64,000 nt of DNA, taken from Butyrivibrio sp. FCS014. GTDB lineage: Bacteria > Bacillota > Clostridia > Lachnospirales > Lachnospiraceae. Shown piece by piece: positions 17,887 through 25,668 of this stretch; positions within the stretch are counted from its first letter, which is position 1, and each line of letters opens with the position of its first letter. The DNA lies in contig NZ_JAHA01000006.1 in the NCBI RefSeq assembly GCF_000526935.1, forward strand, positions 372,001 through 436,000, written 5' to 3'. Below the pieces are notes generated by a model. The model saw only the letters and a list, made by a program, of their open reading frames with translations. It searched no databases and was not told the origin of the DNA. Position numbers and translations under genes: made by a program.

Positions 17887-19002
17887 ATGAAAAAGAAATT
17901 GGTTAGTCTTTTAACAGTTTCAGCTCTGACAATGGCTATGCTGGCTGGTTGCGGCAACGCTGCAGCAGATACAGCTACACAGACAGCTGAGACAGTTGCT
18001 GAGACAGCAACAGAGGTAGCTGAGACTGCAACAGAAGTTGCTGAGACAGTTGCTGATGCAGCACCTGCAGGAGATCTTGCAGACAAGAAGGTTGGCGTAT
18101 GTATCTACCAGTTCGCTGACAACTTCATGACACTTTTCCGTAACGAGCTTGAGAGCTATCTCGTATCACAGGGATTCTCAAAGGACAACATCACAATCGT
18201 AGATGGTGCTAATGACCAGGCTACACAGACAAACCAGATCCAGAACTTCATCACACAGGGTGTAGACGTTCTGATCATCAACCCCGTTAACTCTTCATCT
18301 GCTGCAACAATTACAGACCTTGTAGTTGGCGCAAACATTCCTCTCGTATACATCAACCGTGAGCCCGATGCAGACGAGGAAGCAAGATGGTCTTCAAACG
18401 GCTGGAACGTAACATACGTTGGATGTGACGCTCGTCAGTCAGGTACAATGCAGGGTGAGATCATCGTTGACCTTGGTCAGGACAAAGTTGACCTTAACGG
18501 CGACGGCAAGATCCAGTACGTTATGGTTGAGGGTGACCCCGAGAACGTAGATGCTCAGTATCGTACAGAGTTCTCAGTTAAGGCTCTTGAGGATGCTGGC
18601 TGGACAGTAGATTGCCTTGATGATCAGGTAGGTAACTGGGATCAGGCTACAGCTCAGCAGCTGGTTGCTAACATGCTTTCAGCTCATCCTGAGACAGAAG
18701 TTGTATTCTGCAACAACGACGCTATGGCTCTTGGCGCTCTTCAGTCAATCGAGGCAGCTGGACGTAAGGTTGGCGAGGACATCTATCTTGTAGGTGTTGA
18801 CGCTCTTACAGAGGCTCTTGAGGACGTTATCGCAGGAACAATGACCGGTACAGTATTCAACGATCACATCGCTCAGTCTCACGGCGCAGCTGATGCAGCT
18901 ATCAACTACATCACAGGTGCTGGCAACGAGTACTACATCGGATGTGACTACGTAAAGGTTACAACTGACAACGCTCAGTCAGTTCTTGATTCACTTAAGT
19001 AA
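17887..19002 (+). CDS. mglB: Galactose/glucose-type sugar-binding lipoprotein of an ABC transporter
   Basis: 371 residues. Lipoprotein signal with lipobox MLAGC near residue 20, a Thr/Glu/Ala-rich spacer, then a type I periplasmic binding fold (KVGVCIYQFADNFMTLFRNEL, VDVLIINPVNSS, NIPLVYINREPD, DLNGDGKIQYVMVEGDPEN, VVFCNNDAMALGALQSIEAAG, LVGVDALTEAL). The conserved pattern, including a Ca-loop-like DLNGDGKIQ, fits MglB. Codon use is more biased and uniform than in neighbours, indicating high expression. A hairpin terminator lies between it and mglA, which would give excess binding protein. Confidence 0.92.
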   Translation: MKKKLVSLLTVSALTMAMLAGCGNAAADTATQTAETVAETATEVAETATEVAETVADAAPAGDLADKKVGVCIYQFADNFMTLFRNELESYLVSQGFSKDNITIVDGANDQATQTNQIQNFITQGVDVLIINPVNSSSAATITDLVVGANIPLVYINREPDADEEARWSSNGWNVTYVGCDARQSGTMQGEIIVDLGQDKVDLNGDGKIQYVMVEGDPENVDAQYRTEFSVKALEDAGWTVDCLDDQVGNWDQATAQQLVANMLSAHPETEVVFCNNDAMALGALQSIEAAGRKVGEDIYLVGVDALTEALEDVIAGTMTGTVFNDHIAQSHGAADAAINYITGAGNEYYIGCDYVKVTTDNAQSVLDSLK

Positions 19003-19048
19003 TTAAGACGAGTTAATCTCGAGTATATTTTTAGAACTATATAATCCT

Positions 19049-19082
19049 GGTGCGAGAGCGCTTTGCTCTCGCACCGATTTTT
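19049..19082 (+). terminator. Intra-operon terminator between mglB and mglA
   Basis: Perfect 11-bp stem GGTGCGAGAGC / GCTCTCGCACC with a 5-base loop, followed by GATTTTT. Partial termination here would give more MglB than MglA/MglC. It also argues against a start codon for mglA inside the stem. Confidence 0.88.
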
Positions 19083-19100
19083 GAGAAAAGGGGACTACGT

Positions 19101-20612
19101 ATGGCATCGGAGTACAAGTTGGAACTACGGGGCGTATCCAAGTCCTTTCCCGGTGTAAAGGCACTGGATAACGTACAACTGGCAGTTAAGCCCGGTACCG
19201 TCCATGCACTTATGGGAGAGAACGGAGCCGGAAAATCAACACTTATGAAATGTCTCTTCGGTATTTACAAGATGGATGCCGGAGAAATCTATATCGACGG
19301 AGAAAAAACCACAATCGACAATCCTGATGAAGCAATGAAAAAAGGTATTGCAATGGTGCATCAGGAACTTCAGCCGGTTCTTGCAAGAAGCGTTGGAGAG
19401 AACATGTTTCTTGGAAGATTCCCGGTAAAGAAAATTGGTCCACTTCAGATAATCGACCACAAGACAATGTACGAACAAACAGAGAAGTGGCTCAAGGAAG
19501 TTAACATGGACTTTGATCCTAAGGCACAGCTTGATACACTGTCCATCGGACAGATGCAGTCAGTAGAGATTGCAAAGGCAGTATCACATGATGCCAAGGT
19601 TATTATCTTTGATGAGCCTACATCTTCTCTTTCAGATAGCGAAGTAGAAGCGCTGTTCAGGATTATGGAGACCTTAAGAGACAGAGGCGTTGCCATGATC
19701 TACATCTCACACAAGATGGATGAGATCAAGCGTATCGCAGATGATGTAACCATCATGCGTGATGGTACATATATCGGAACATGGCCGGCCAAAGATCTTA
19801 CCATCGACGATATCATCGCCAAGATGGTTGGACGTGAGCTGACCAATATCTATCCTCCCAAGGACAGAACTCCGGGAGAGGTAGTAATGGAGGCCAAGGG
19901 AATTTCCTCCATTCATGAGAAATCCTTCCAGGATGTATCCTTTACTTTAAGAAAGGGCGAGATCCTCGGATTTGGCGGACTTGTAGGAGCTCAGAGAACC
20001 GAGCTTATGGAAGGTATCTTCGGAATCAGAAATCTTTCGGCAGGAGAGATCAAGATTCATGGCAAGGTGGCCAAGATCAAGAGCCCCAGAGATGCCATGG
20101 ATGCCGGAATAGGAATGATCACAGAGGACAGAAGAGGAAACGGTATCTTCGGATGTCTTTCAATTAAGGATAATGTAGGCGTTTCAGTATACAACAAGTA
20201 CCTTATGGGCGGTTTTGTTCTTGACCACAACAAGATCAACAAGGTTGTGGACGACAGCATTGAAAAGCTTTCCATCAAGACACCCAGTATGCAGGAACAC
20301 ATCTCTAATCTTTCAGGTGGTAATCAGCAGAAGGTTATCGTATCAAGATGGCTTGCCAACGATCCTGACATCCTTATAATGGATGAGCCTACAAGAGGTA
20401 TCGACGTAGGTGCCAAGCATGAGATCTATGAGATCATGACAGATCTGGCCAAGCAGGGCAAGGCTATCATAATGATATCCTCCGAGATGGCAGAACTTCT
20501 CGGCATGTCAGACAGAATTTATGTAATGTGTAACGGTAAACTTCGCGGCGAGATAACCGAAGAGAGCGAAATGACTCAGGAAAAGGTTATGAGCTACGCT
20601 ACCCAATTCTAA
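19101..20612 (+). CDS. mglA: Galactose/methyl galactoside-type ABC transporter ATP-binding protein (double ATPase)
   Basis: 503 residues from ATG 19101, preceded by AAAAGGGG. Two ABC cassettes: first Walker A GENGAGKSTL and Walker B VIIFDEPTSSL; the second half carries a degenerate P-loop (FGGLVGAQRTELMEGIFG), signature LSGGNQQKVIVSRW and Walker B ILIMDEPTRGID. This asymmetry is normal for MglA/RbsA-type sugar importers. It energises uptake of the sugar delivered by MglB through MglC. Confidence 0.94.
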   Translation: MASEYKLELRGVSKSFPGVKALDNVQLAVKPGTVHALMGENGAGKSTLMKCLFGIYKMDAGEIYIDGEKTTIDNPDEAMKKGIAMVHQELQPVLARSVGENMFLGRFPVKKIGPLQIIDHKTMYEQTEKWLKEVNMDFDPKAQLDTLSIGQMQSVEIAKAVSHDAKVIIFDEPTSSLSDSEVEALFRIMETLRDRGVAMIYISHKMDEIKRIADDVTIMRDGTYIGTWPAKDLTIDDIIAKMVGRELTNIYPPKDRTPGEVVMEAKGISSIHEKSFQDVSFTLRKGEILGFGGLVGAQRTELMEGIFGIRNLSAGEIKIHGKVAKIKSPRDAMDAGIGMITEDRRGNGIFGCLSIKDNVGVSVYNKYLMGGFVLDHNKINKVVDDSIEKLSIKTPSMQEHISNLSGGNQQKVIVSRWLANDPDILIMDEPTRGIDVGAKHEIYEIMTDLAKQGKAIIMISSEMAELLGMSDRIYVMCNGKLRGEITEESEMTQEKVMSYATQF

Positions 20613-20630
20613 GATCGGAGAGGAAAGAAA

Positions 20631-21620
20631 ATGGTTAAGACAAAACAACAGAAAGCAATAGATTTTCTTATCAATAACGGTGTTATCATCGTTATGTTCA
20701 TCCTGGTAATCTACACAGGTATCACAAACGACAGGTTCCTTACATCCAACAACCTGTTCAACATCCTGATGAACATGAGCTCAAGACTTGTTATCGCTCT
20801 TGGTATCGCAGGATGCGTTATCACCGCAGGCTGCGATCTGTCAGCCGGACGTATGATCGGTTTCGCAGCATGTATCGCAGGAACACTTCTTCAGAAGATT
20901 GATTATTCAGGAAAGTTCTTCCCTGATATGCAGCCCCTTAACATCTTTGTGGCTCTTCTGATCGTTCTTGCCATCACAGGAGCATTCGGATCCATCACAG
21001 GATTCTTCATTGCATTCCTTCACGTACCTCCCTTCATTGCAACCCTTGCCATGATGGAGATCGTTTACGGACTTGCTCTTATCTACACAGGTGCTACACC
21101 TCTTGGTGGATATACAACTGAGTACACAAACATTGCTACAGGAAGATTCCTTGGTATCAGTTACCTGATCTGGATCGCTATCATCGTAGCTGCAATTACA
21201 TGGTTCATCTTCAATATGACCCGTCACGGCAAGTACATGTATGCCATCGGCGGAAACCCTCAGGCTGCTGAGGTTGCCGGTGTTCCTGTTCGTCTTACAA
21301 TGGTACTCATCTACATGAAGGCCGCTATGATGTACGGTCTTGCAGGATTCATGCTTGGCGCAAAGGCCGGCGGCGCATCCGTAAACCTTGGACTTGGTTA
21401 CGAGATGGAAGCTATCGCAGCCTGCACCATCGGTGGTGTATCAGTTACCGGTGGACGTGGTAAGGTTTCTTCAGCCATCATCGGTGTTGCGGTATTCGAG
21501 CTCTTGAAGGCAGCTCTCCAGTATCTTGGTGTTGATGCCAACGCACAGTACATCGCTATCGGCGTAGTTATCTTCATCGCTATATCACTGGATATCCGTA
21601 AGTACGTTGCTAAGAAATAA
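20631..21620 (+). CDS. mglC: Galactose/methyl galactoside-type ABC transporter permease
   Basis: 329 residues with about eight to ten membrane helices. BPD_transp_2 family features include the GARMIGF-like segment, VPPFIATLAMMEIVYGLALIY and the conserved EMEAIAACTIGGVSVTGGRGK loop. 18 bp after mglA with an AGAGGAAAG ribosome site. Completes the mglBAC operon; a terminator follows. Confidence 0.95.
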   Translation: MVKTKQQKAIDFLINNGVIIVMFILVIYTGITNDRFLTSNNLFNILMNMSSRLVIALGIAGCVITAGCDLSAGRMIGFAACIAGTLLQKIDYSGKFFPDMQPLNIFVALLIVLAITGAFGSITGFFIAFLHVPPFIATLAMMEIVYGLALIYTGATPLGGYTTEYTNIATGRFLGISYLIWIAIIVAAITWFIFNMTRHGKYMYAIGGNPQAAEVAGVPVRLTMVLIYMKAAMMYGLAGFMLGAKAGGASVNLGLGYEMEAIAACTIGGVSVTGGRGKVSSAIIGVAVFELLKAALQYLGVDANAQYIAIGVVIFIAISLDIRKYVAKK

Positions 21621-21641
21621 TACGAACCCTTTTACTCAAAA

Positions 21642-21682
21642 AAGAGGAGGCTGCGGTATTTTGTATCGCAGTCTCCTCTTTT
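21642..21682. terminator. Terminator after mglC
   Basis: AAGAGGAG with CTCCTCTT arms and an inner CTGCG/CGCAG pair, running into TTTT. It lies between convergent genes and may serve both directions. Confidence 0.82.
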
Positions 21683-21683
21683 A

Positions 21684-21761
21684 ATATCTGACGGAAATTA
21701 CAGGAGGACCTTAATCCTTGAGATATCTGATAGAAATAGCAGGAGGACCTTAATCCTTGAG
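21684..21761. repeat. Two tandem 39-bp copies at the 3' end of the HAD gene
   Basis: 21684-21722 and 21723-21761 match at about 35 of 39 positions. The second copy contains the last four codons and stop of the minus-strand HAD gene, so the first is a duplicated gene tail now lying in the intergenic space. Confidence 0.8.
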
Positions 21762-22403
21762 ATAATCGATTACGAGGTCCAGGTTGTCTATTACTGCCTC
21801 CGCAAGACTTTTCATCTCATCATCCGCGGGAAGAAGATCGGGAACCATGATAGGTTTTAGCTTTCCTGCATGGGCAGCTCTTATGCCGTTGTAGGAATCC
21901 TCTATGGCATAGGCACGCTCAGGGGAGACACCGATCTCTTTGCAGGCCTTTAAGTAGATTTCCGGGTCAGGTTTGCTTTTTGAGATCATATCCCCGCAGA
22001 CAAGCTTATCAAAGTAGTGCAGCAGGCCTGCATCACGCAGCTCCTGGGTCACTATTTCTTTTCTCGTGGAAGAGGCAAGGGCAATCTTCTTGTTCTCGGC
22101 CTTTAGGAAATCCAGTATATGGAAAATTCCTGGCTTTAACGGAAGATTTCCGTTATCGTACTTCTCATGGAAAAGAACAGATGACTCTTTGGCATACTCA
22201 TCGTAGGGGAAATCCTGTCCGAAGGCTTCAAGAACTATCTCTTTTGTCTTCTTATCATTGGTACCGGTGCAGGCGAGGAAAACCTCCTCTATGTCTGAAA
22301 AACTATGGCGCTGTGCTACAACTTCCCAGCATTCCAGAACGCATTTTTCGGAGTCGAAGATAACACCGTCCATATCAAATACTACCGCATCAAAATCTTT
22401 CAT
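21750..22403 (-). CDS. HAD-superfamily phosphatase/phosphomutase (beta-phosphoglucomutase-like)
   Basis: 217 residues, cytoplasmic. Motif I FDMDGVIFDSE with nucleophile and acid/base Asp, motif II ALASSTRKE, motif III Lys in SKSKPDPEIYL, motif IV YAIEDSYNGIRAA. A helical cap is inserted after motif I. This fits the PGM-like group (sugar phosphate phosphatases or mutases); the substrate cannot be told. Convergent with mglC; the neighbouring sugar transporter is consistent with a sugar-phosphate substrate but proves nothing. Its 3' tail is tandemly duplicated. Confidence 0.88.
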   Translation of the reverse strand: MKDFDAVVFDMDGVIFDSEKCVLECWEVVAQRHSFSDIEEVFLACTGTNDKKTKEIVLEAFGQDFPYDEYAKESSVLFHEKYDNGNLPLKPGIFHILDFLKAENKKIALASSTRKEIVTQELRDAGLLHYFDKLVCGDMISKSKPDPEIYLKACKEIGVSPERAYAIEDSYNGIRAAHAGKLKPIMVPDLLPADDEMKSLAEAVIDNLDLVIDYLKD

Positions 22404-22477
22404 ACATTCTCCTCGTGAATGAAACTTGCAAATATCATTGATTCAAATATTCTATCATAATCTGCCCCAAAGTGACT

Positions 22478-22506
22478 TTGAATCGTATAAATAAATATGC
22501 GATAAT
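22478..22506 (+). promoter_or_regulatory. Sigma-A promoter of the double-glycine peptide gene
   Basis: TTGAAT (22478-22483), 17-bp spacer, GATAAT (22501-22506), 29 bp before the ATG. Confidence 0.7.
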
Positions 22507-22534
22507 TATTGTGATATTTTGGAGGTAATGCAAA

Positions 22535-22816
22535 ATGAGTGATCTAAATAATAAGAAGATTTATGGCAAGGGTGAGATGATGGGCGTAGATGAGAATACT
22601 CGTGGCAAGGCTGGTGTAATTGAAGGGGAGAATCCCCGTGGCAAGGTTGAGATATTTGATGAAGAGGAATTGTCTGATGTTACCGGCGGCGCCACTTTTG
22701 GCAGAGACGTTGTTCGCGTAGCCTGCAGCCACTGCGGCAGATTCTTTCCTGTAAAGCTTTCGCATTCCAGAGTAAAATGCCCTTATTGCAAAGAAATCAA
22801 CACATTCGAGGGGTAA
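22535..22816 (+). CDS. Double-glycine-leader peptide with C-terminal zinc ribbon
   Basis: 93 residues with a TGGAGGTAA ribosome site and a good promoter. Residues 46-52 (LSDVTGG) resemble the end of a bacteriocin-type double-glycine leader, preceded by EIFDEEE. The part after GG (53-93) has CSHC and CPYC pairs (C64, C67, C82, C85), a four-Cys zinc-ribbon arrangement. Residues about 20-43 are a tandem 12-residue duplication (EN-T/P-RGK). Double-glycine leaders are cut by PCAT-type exporters, but none is nearby, so this could be an exported peptide, a RiPP precursor, or a cytosolic zinc-ribbon protein with a chance GG. The last codons begin a 41-bp tandem repeat. Confidence 0.65.
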   Translation: MSDLNNKKIYGKGEMMGVDENTRGKAGVIEGENPRGKVEIFDEEELSDVTGGATFGRDVVRVACSHCGRFFPVKLSHSRVKCPYCKEINTFEG

Positions 22817-22896
22817 AATGCCCTTACTGCAAGGAAGTTGACACAATCGAGGGGGAAGATGCCCTTACTGCAAGGAAATCAATACATTCGAGGAAC
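22774..22896 (+). repeat. Three tandem 41-bp copies of the zinc-ribbon coding end
   Basis: Units 22774-22814, 22815-22855 and 22856-22896 each carry ATGCCCTTA-TGCAA-GAA-AC-A-TCGAGG. The first encodes CPYCKEINTFEG of the peptide gene; the stop codon spans its end. Because 41 is not a multiple of three, later copies fall in other frames and are noncoding. Confidence 0.85.
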
Positions 22897-22912
22897 AAGA
22901 TATGATTGAATT

Positions 22913-23476
22913 CCGCCGCAAATGACTTTGGGTTAAGTTTGCGGCGGAGTATTTTTGCCCTTCTGTCCGACGCAAACAGTAAAACCTGAAGCTTGCGTCG
23001 GAGCATTTTTACCCTTGCGTCCGACACAAACAGTATAATTTATAGCATGCGTCGGAGCATTTTGACCTTGCGTCGGAGCATTTTTGCCCATGTATCCGAC
23101 GCAAACAGTAAAATTTGAAGCATGCGTCGGAGCATTTTTACCCTTGCATCCGACACAAACAGTACAATTTATAGCATGCGTCGGAGTTTTTTTAACATTG
23201 TAACCGACGCAAATGCCTAAAACCGGATTTTGTGTCGGATTAAACAGGGGAAAAATAGCAAGTGAATCTGTGAAACACCGACGCAAATGGGCAAAATATG
23301 AAGATGCGTCGGAATGCTGAGACGAAAAGCACCGACGCAAATGGGTAAAATATGAAAATGCGTCGGAATGCTGAGACGAAAAACACCGACGCAAATGCTC
23401 TGTCGTGTCCTTGACATGGGTAGTACTTTAGATAAAAGTCACCGCCGCAAATTGCCAGAAAGTAAGCTTGCGGCGG
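22913..23476. repeat. Array of 35-bp palindromes with 54-bp period
   Basis: Nine complete or nearly complete 35-bp inverted repeats, CCGACGCAAA at the left arm and TGCGTCGG at the right, start at 22913, 22967, 23021, 23096, 23150, 23204, 23278, 23332 and 23442, plus an unpaired right arm at 23069 and an unpaired left arm at 23386. Spacing is 54 bp except where extra or degenerate material intervenes. The first and last units use CCGCCGCAAA with TTGCGGCGG, a change matched in both arms. Spacers (AGCATTTTTACCC-like) are also repeated, so this is not a CRISPR array. It fills the gap between the zinc-ribbon gene and 23631. Confidence 0.9.
23404..23430 (+). repeat. 27-bp element shared with 56835-56861
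   Basis: Matches the later site at 24 of 27 positions (CGTGTCCT-GACA-GGGTAGTA core). It sits between the unpaired left arm at 23386 and the last hairpin of the palindrome array. Confidence 0.7.
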
Positions 23477-23630
23477 AACATCAACGCATATGCCCCTTTC
23501 AGAACACTAAATTCGTTTGAAAAACATACAAAAGAACGCATAAGTTATCTTGTAATCATGGCTATTATATGGCTATTCTTGCCTGCGCACAGTATAATTA
23601 TATAGATAGTTAGTTAGAAGGAGAATCATC

Positions 23631-23951
23631 ATGACATTTGAAACAATCATAAATCAGATGGGTATAGAGCTGCTGTTGTTTGCGGCATGCATGTTCTTTG
23701 GGATCAGGCTCATCATCACAAGGGATGTTCACATACTTAATAAGAAAGAGGATCCCGCAAACATCAAGCATCCCCGTGAATACACGCTGTATGCCGGCCT
23801 GGTTATCATTTTTCTTGGCGTTGCGGCCATTATCATGGGAATCTTATCATTCTTCAATCCCAAGATTGCACTGGCATTCATCATTATCGCTGTTGTGGCC
23901 ATGGGTATCGCATGGAAATTCATTTACGAGAAATTCGTGATGGGCAAATAA
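23631..23951 (+). CDS. Small three-helix membrane protein, unknown
   Basis: 106 residues, GAAGGAG ribosome site. Hydrophobic segments at roughly 8-28, 51-72 and 76-98 separated by a short charged loop (TRDVHILNKKEDPANIKHPRE). No signal peptide, catalytic motif or recognised family. It stands alone downstream of the palindrome array and 112 bp before the YesN-type regulator. Confidence 0.7.
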   Translation: MTFETIINQMGIELLLFAACMFFGIRLIITRDVHILNKKEDPANIKHPREYTLYAGLVIIFLGVAAIIMGILSFFNPKIALAFIIIAVVAMGIAWKFIYEKFVMGK

Positions 23952-24063
23952 GCCCCGGTGCCGCATGACATCCACGCAAACACGCGTCTCGGCCCGTGAA
24001 CAAACACCCGCGCCGGAGCGGGCTGCATCAAATACCCAAACGCGCGCATTGGAGTAATCACTT

Positions 24064-25665
24064 ATGAATAAATATCGTGTAATGCTTGTGGATGACGAGG
24101 AAGACGTCGCCCAGGCTATCTTAAAAAAACTTGACTGGGAAGCCATGGGATTTGAAATCCCCCGCTATGCCAGAAACGGCCTTGAAGCCCTGGAACTTTC
24201 CGAGGAGCTAAGGCCTGACATTGTCATGACCGATATCAAGATGCCCTACATGGACGGAATGGAGCTCTCGAGGAATTTGAAGCAGCTCTACCCAAACATA
24301 AGGATCATCTTCTTTTCGGGTTTTGATGAATTTGAATATGCCAAGGAGGCAATCCGCCTTGAGGCAGAAGAGTACATATTAAAGCCCATTGATTCGGACG
24401 AACTGAGGGCTGTTTTTGCCAGAGTCCATGAGGCCCTGGACAGGGACATCGACGAGAAGCTGAACGTGGCAAAACTTGAGAATTACTATATGGATTCGCT
24501 GCCGCTGCTTCAGGAGGACTTCTTTGCGTCCCTTGTGGAGGGCAGGATCGCCCAGAATAAAATTCAGAAATTCATGGACGACTATCGCATCGACCTAAAA
24601 GCTCCCCTGTACCTTACGGCAATAGTCCACATCAGCATGTCCAGCGTTCCCGAGGGCATAAATCCGGTTCTTTTGTCGGTTTCCGTAAGGAAGCTTCTTG
24701 AAGAGCGCCTTGACCCCAAGTGGGGCTGCAGGTTCTTTTCCTATCTTGGCAGCACCGTGATGATCTCACAGCTGTCTGTGGAGAAGGATGCCAAGGCCTT
24801 TACCGACGAGTGCGACAGGCTTTGCAGGCTTGCTGAGAGCATCTGTAAGGCCAACGTCACCATCGGCATCGGAGAGGTGGTGGACAGCCTTTCAAGGATT
24901 GACGATTCCTACAAGGGCGCCAGGGATGCGGTTTCCTACAGGGTACTTTATGGCCACACCAAGGCTATCAACATCTCCGAGATCTCTCCCCTTGAGAAGG
25001 AGACGGAAGGACAGGAGAGCAGCGACAGTCTTACCGACGTGTTCAAGAAGATGAAGATGGCGGACAGCGATGCCGTTGAAACTGCGGCAAGGCAGTATAT
25101 AGAGAGCAATCTTGAGAAGCAGGGCTCGATCCAGAACCACAGGTTCTTTGTGATGGAACTTGTCAGTGAGCTCTACAAATTCCTGCGGGGCAACCAGCTC
25201 GACGTCAACGAAGTCTTCGATGCCAACAAGGATGTGTACGCCCTGGTCCAGCAGATGGAGGGAAAAGAGCTGTCTAACTGGCTAAGCTCCGTATGCCTCA
25301 AGATCAGAGAGCTTATAGACGGCAAACGTTCCGACAACACCAGGTCTTTTGTCACCAAGGCAAAAGAATATGTGGCTGATCACTACGCTGATCAGGACCT
25401 GTCCATCGATTTTATCTGCAACTACCTCGGGGTGAGCAGCGCTTACTTCTCAACGGTATTCAAGAAGGAGACCGGCAAGACCTTTGTGGGCTACCTTACC
25501 GATTACCGCATGGAGAAGGCTGAGAAGATGCTGGTGGAGACAGATGAAAAGACCTATATAATTGCCCAGCAGGTTGGTTATTCCGATCCCAACTACTTCA
25601 GCTATGTATTCAAAAAACAGTTTGGGGTTTCCCCTTCAAAATACAAGGCCGGCAGGGAATCATAA
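24064..25665 (+). CDS. YesN-type response regulator (receiver plus AraC DNA-binding domain)
   Basis: 533 residues. N-terminal receiver with LVDDEEDV pocket, phospho-acceptor Asp in DIVMTDIKMPYMDG, and Lys in YILKPID. A long middle region with no clear family, then a C-terminal AraC/XylS double helix-turn-helix (FICNYLGVSSAYFSTVFKKETGKTF and IAQQVGYSDPNYFSYVFKKQFG, in parts). Typical of regulators of carbohydrate uptake in Firmicutes. Three bases after its stop begins the cognate YesM-type kinase, so they are co-expressed. Confidence 0.93.
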   Translation: MNKYRVMLVDDEEDVAQAILKKLDWEAMGFEIPRYARNGLEALELSEELRPDIVMTDIKMPYMDGMELSRNLKQLYPNIRIIFFSGFDEFEYAKEAIRLEAEEYILKPIDSDELRAVFARVHEALDRDIDEKLNVAKLENYYMDSLPLLQEDFFASLVEGRIAQNKIQKFMDDYRIDLKAPLYLTAIVHISMSSVPEGINPVLLSVSVRKLLEERLDPKWGCRFFSYLGSTVMISQLSVEKDAKAFTDECDRLCRLAESICKANVTIGIGEVVDSLSRIDDSYKGARDAVSYRVLYGHTKAINISEISPLEKETEGQESSDSLTDVFKKMKMADSDAVETAARQYIESNLEKQGSIQNHRFFVMELVSELYKFLRGNQLDVNEVFDANKDVYALVQQMEGKELSNWLSSVCLKIRELIDGKRSDNTRSFVTKAKEYVADHYADQDLSIDFICNYLGVSSAYFSTVFKKETGKTFVGYLTDYRMEKAEKMLVETDEKTYIIAQQVGYSDPNYFSYVFKKQFGVSPSKYKAGRES

Positions 25666-25668
25666 AAA

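Noticed and set aside
19050..19100. Earlier start codon for mglA
   Set aside because: It lies inside the mglB terminator stem and encodes residues unlike the family.
22933..23394. Minus-strand open frame of 153 codons across the palindrome array, with an 18-residue repeat
   Set aside because: The 54-bp period is a multiple of three, so an open frame follows from the repeat itself. It starts at a TTG inside a repeat arm and has no ribosome site; Cys/Asn/Thr-rich low-complexity product.
22913..23476. CRISPR array
   Set aside because: Spacers are about 19 bp and themselves repeated, the loop of each unit varies, and no cas gene is near.
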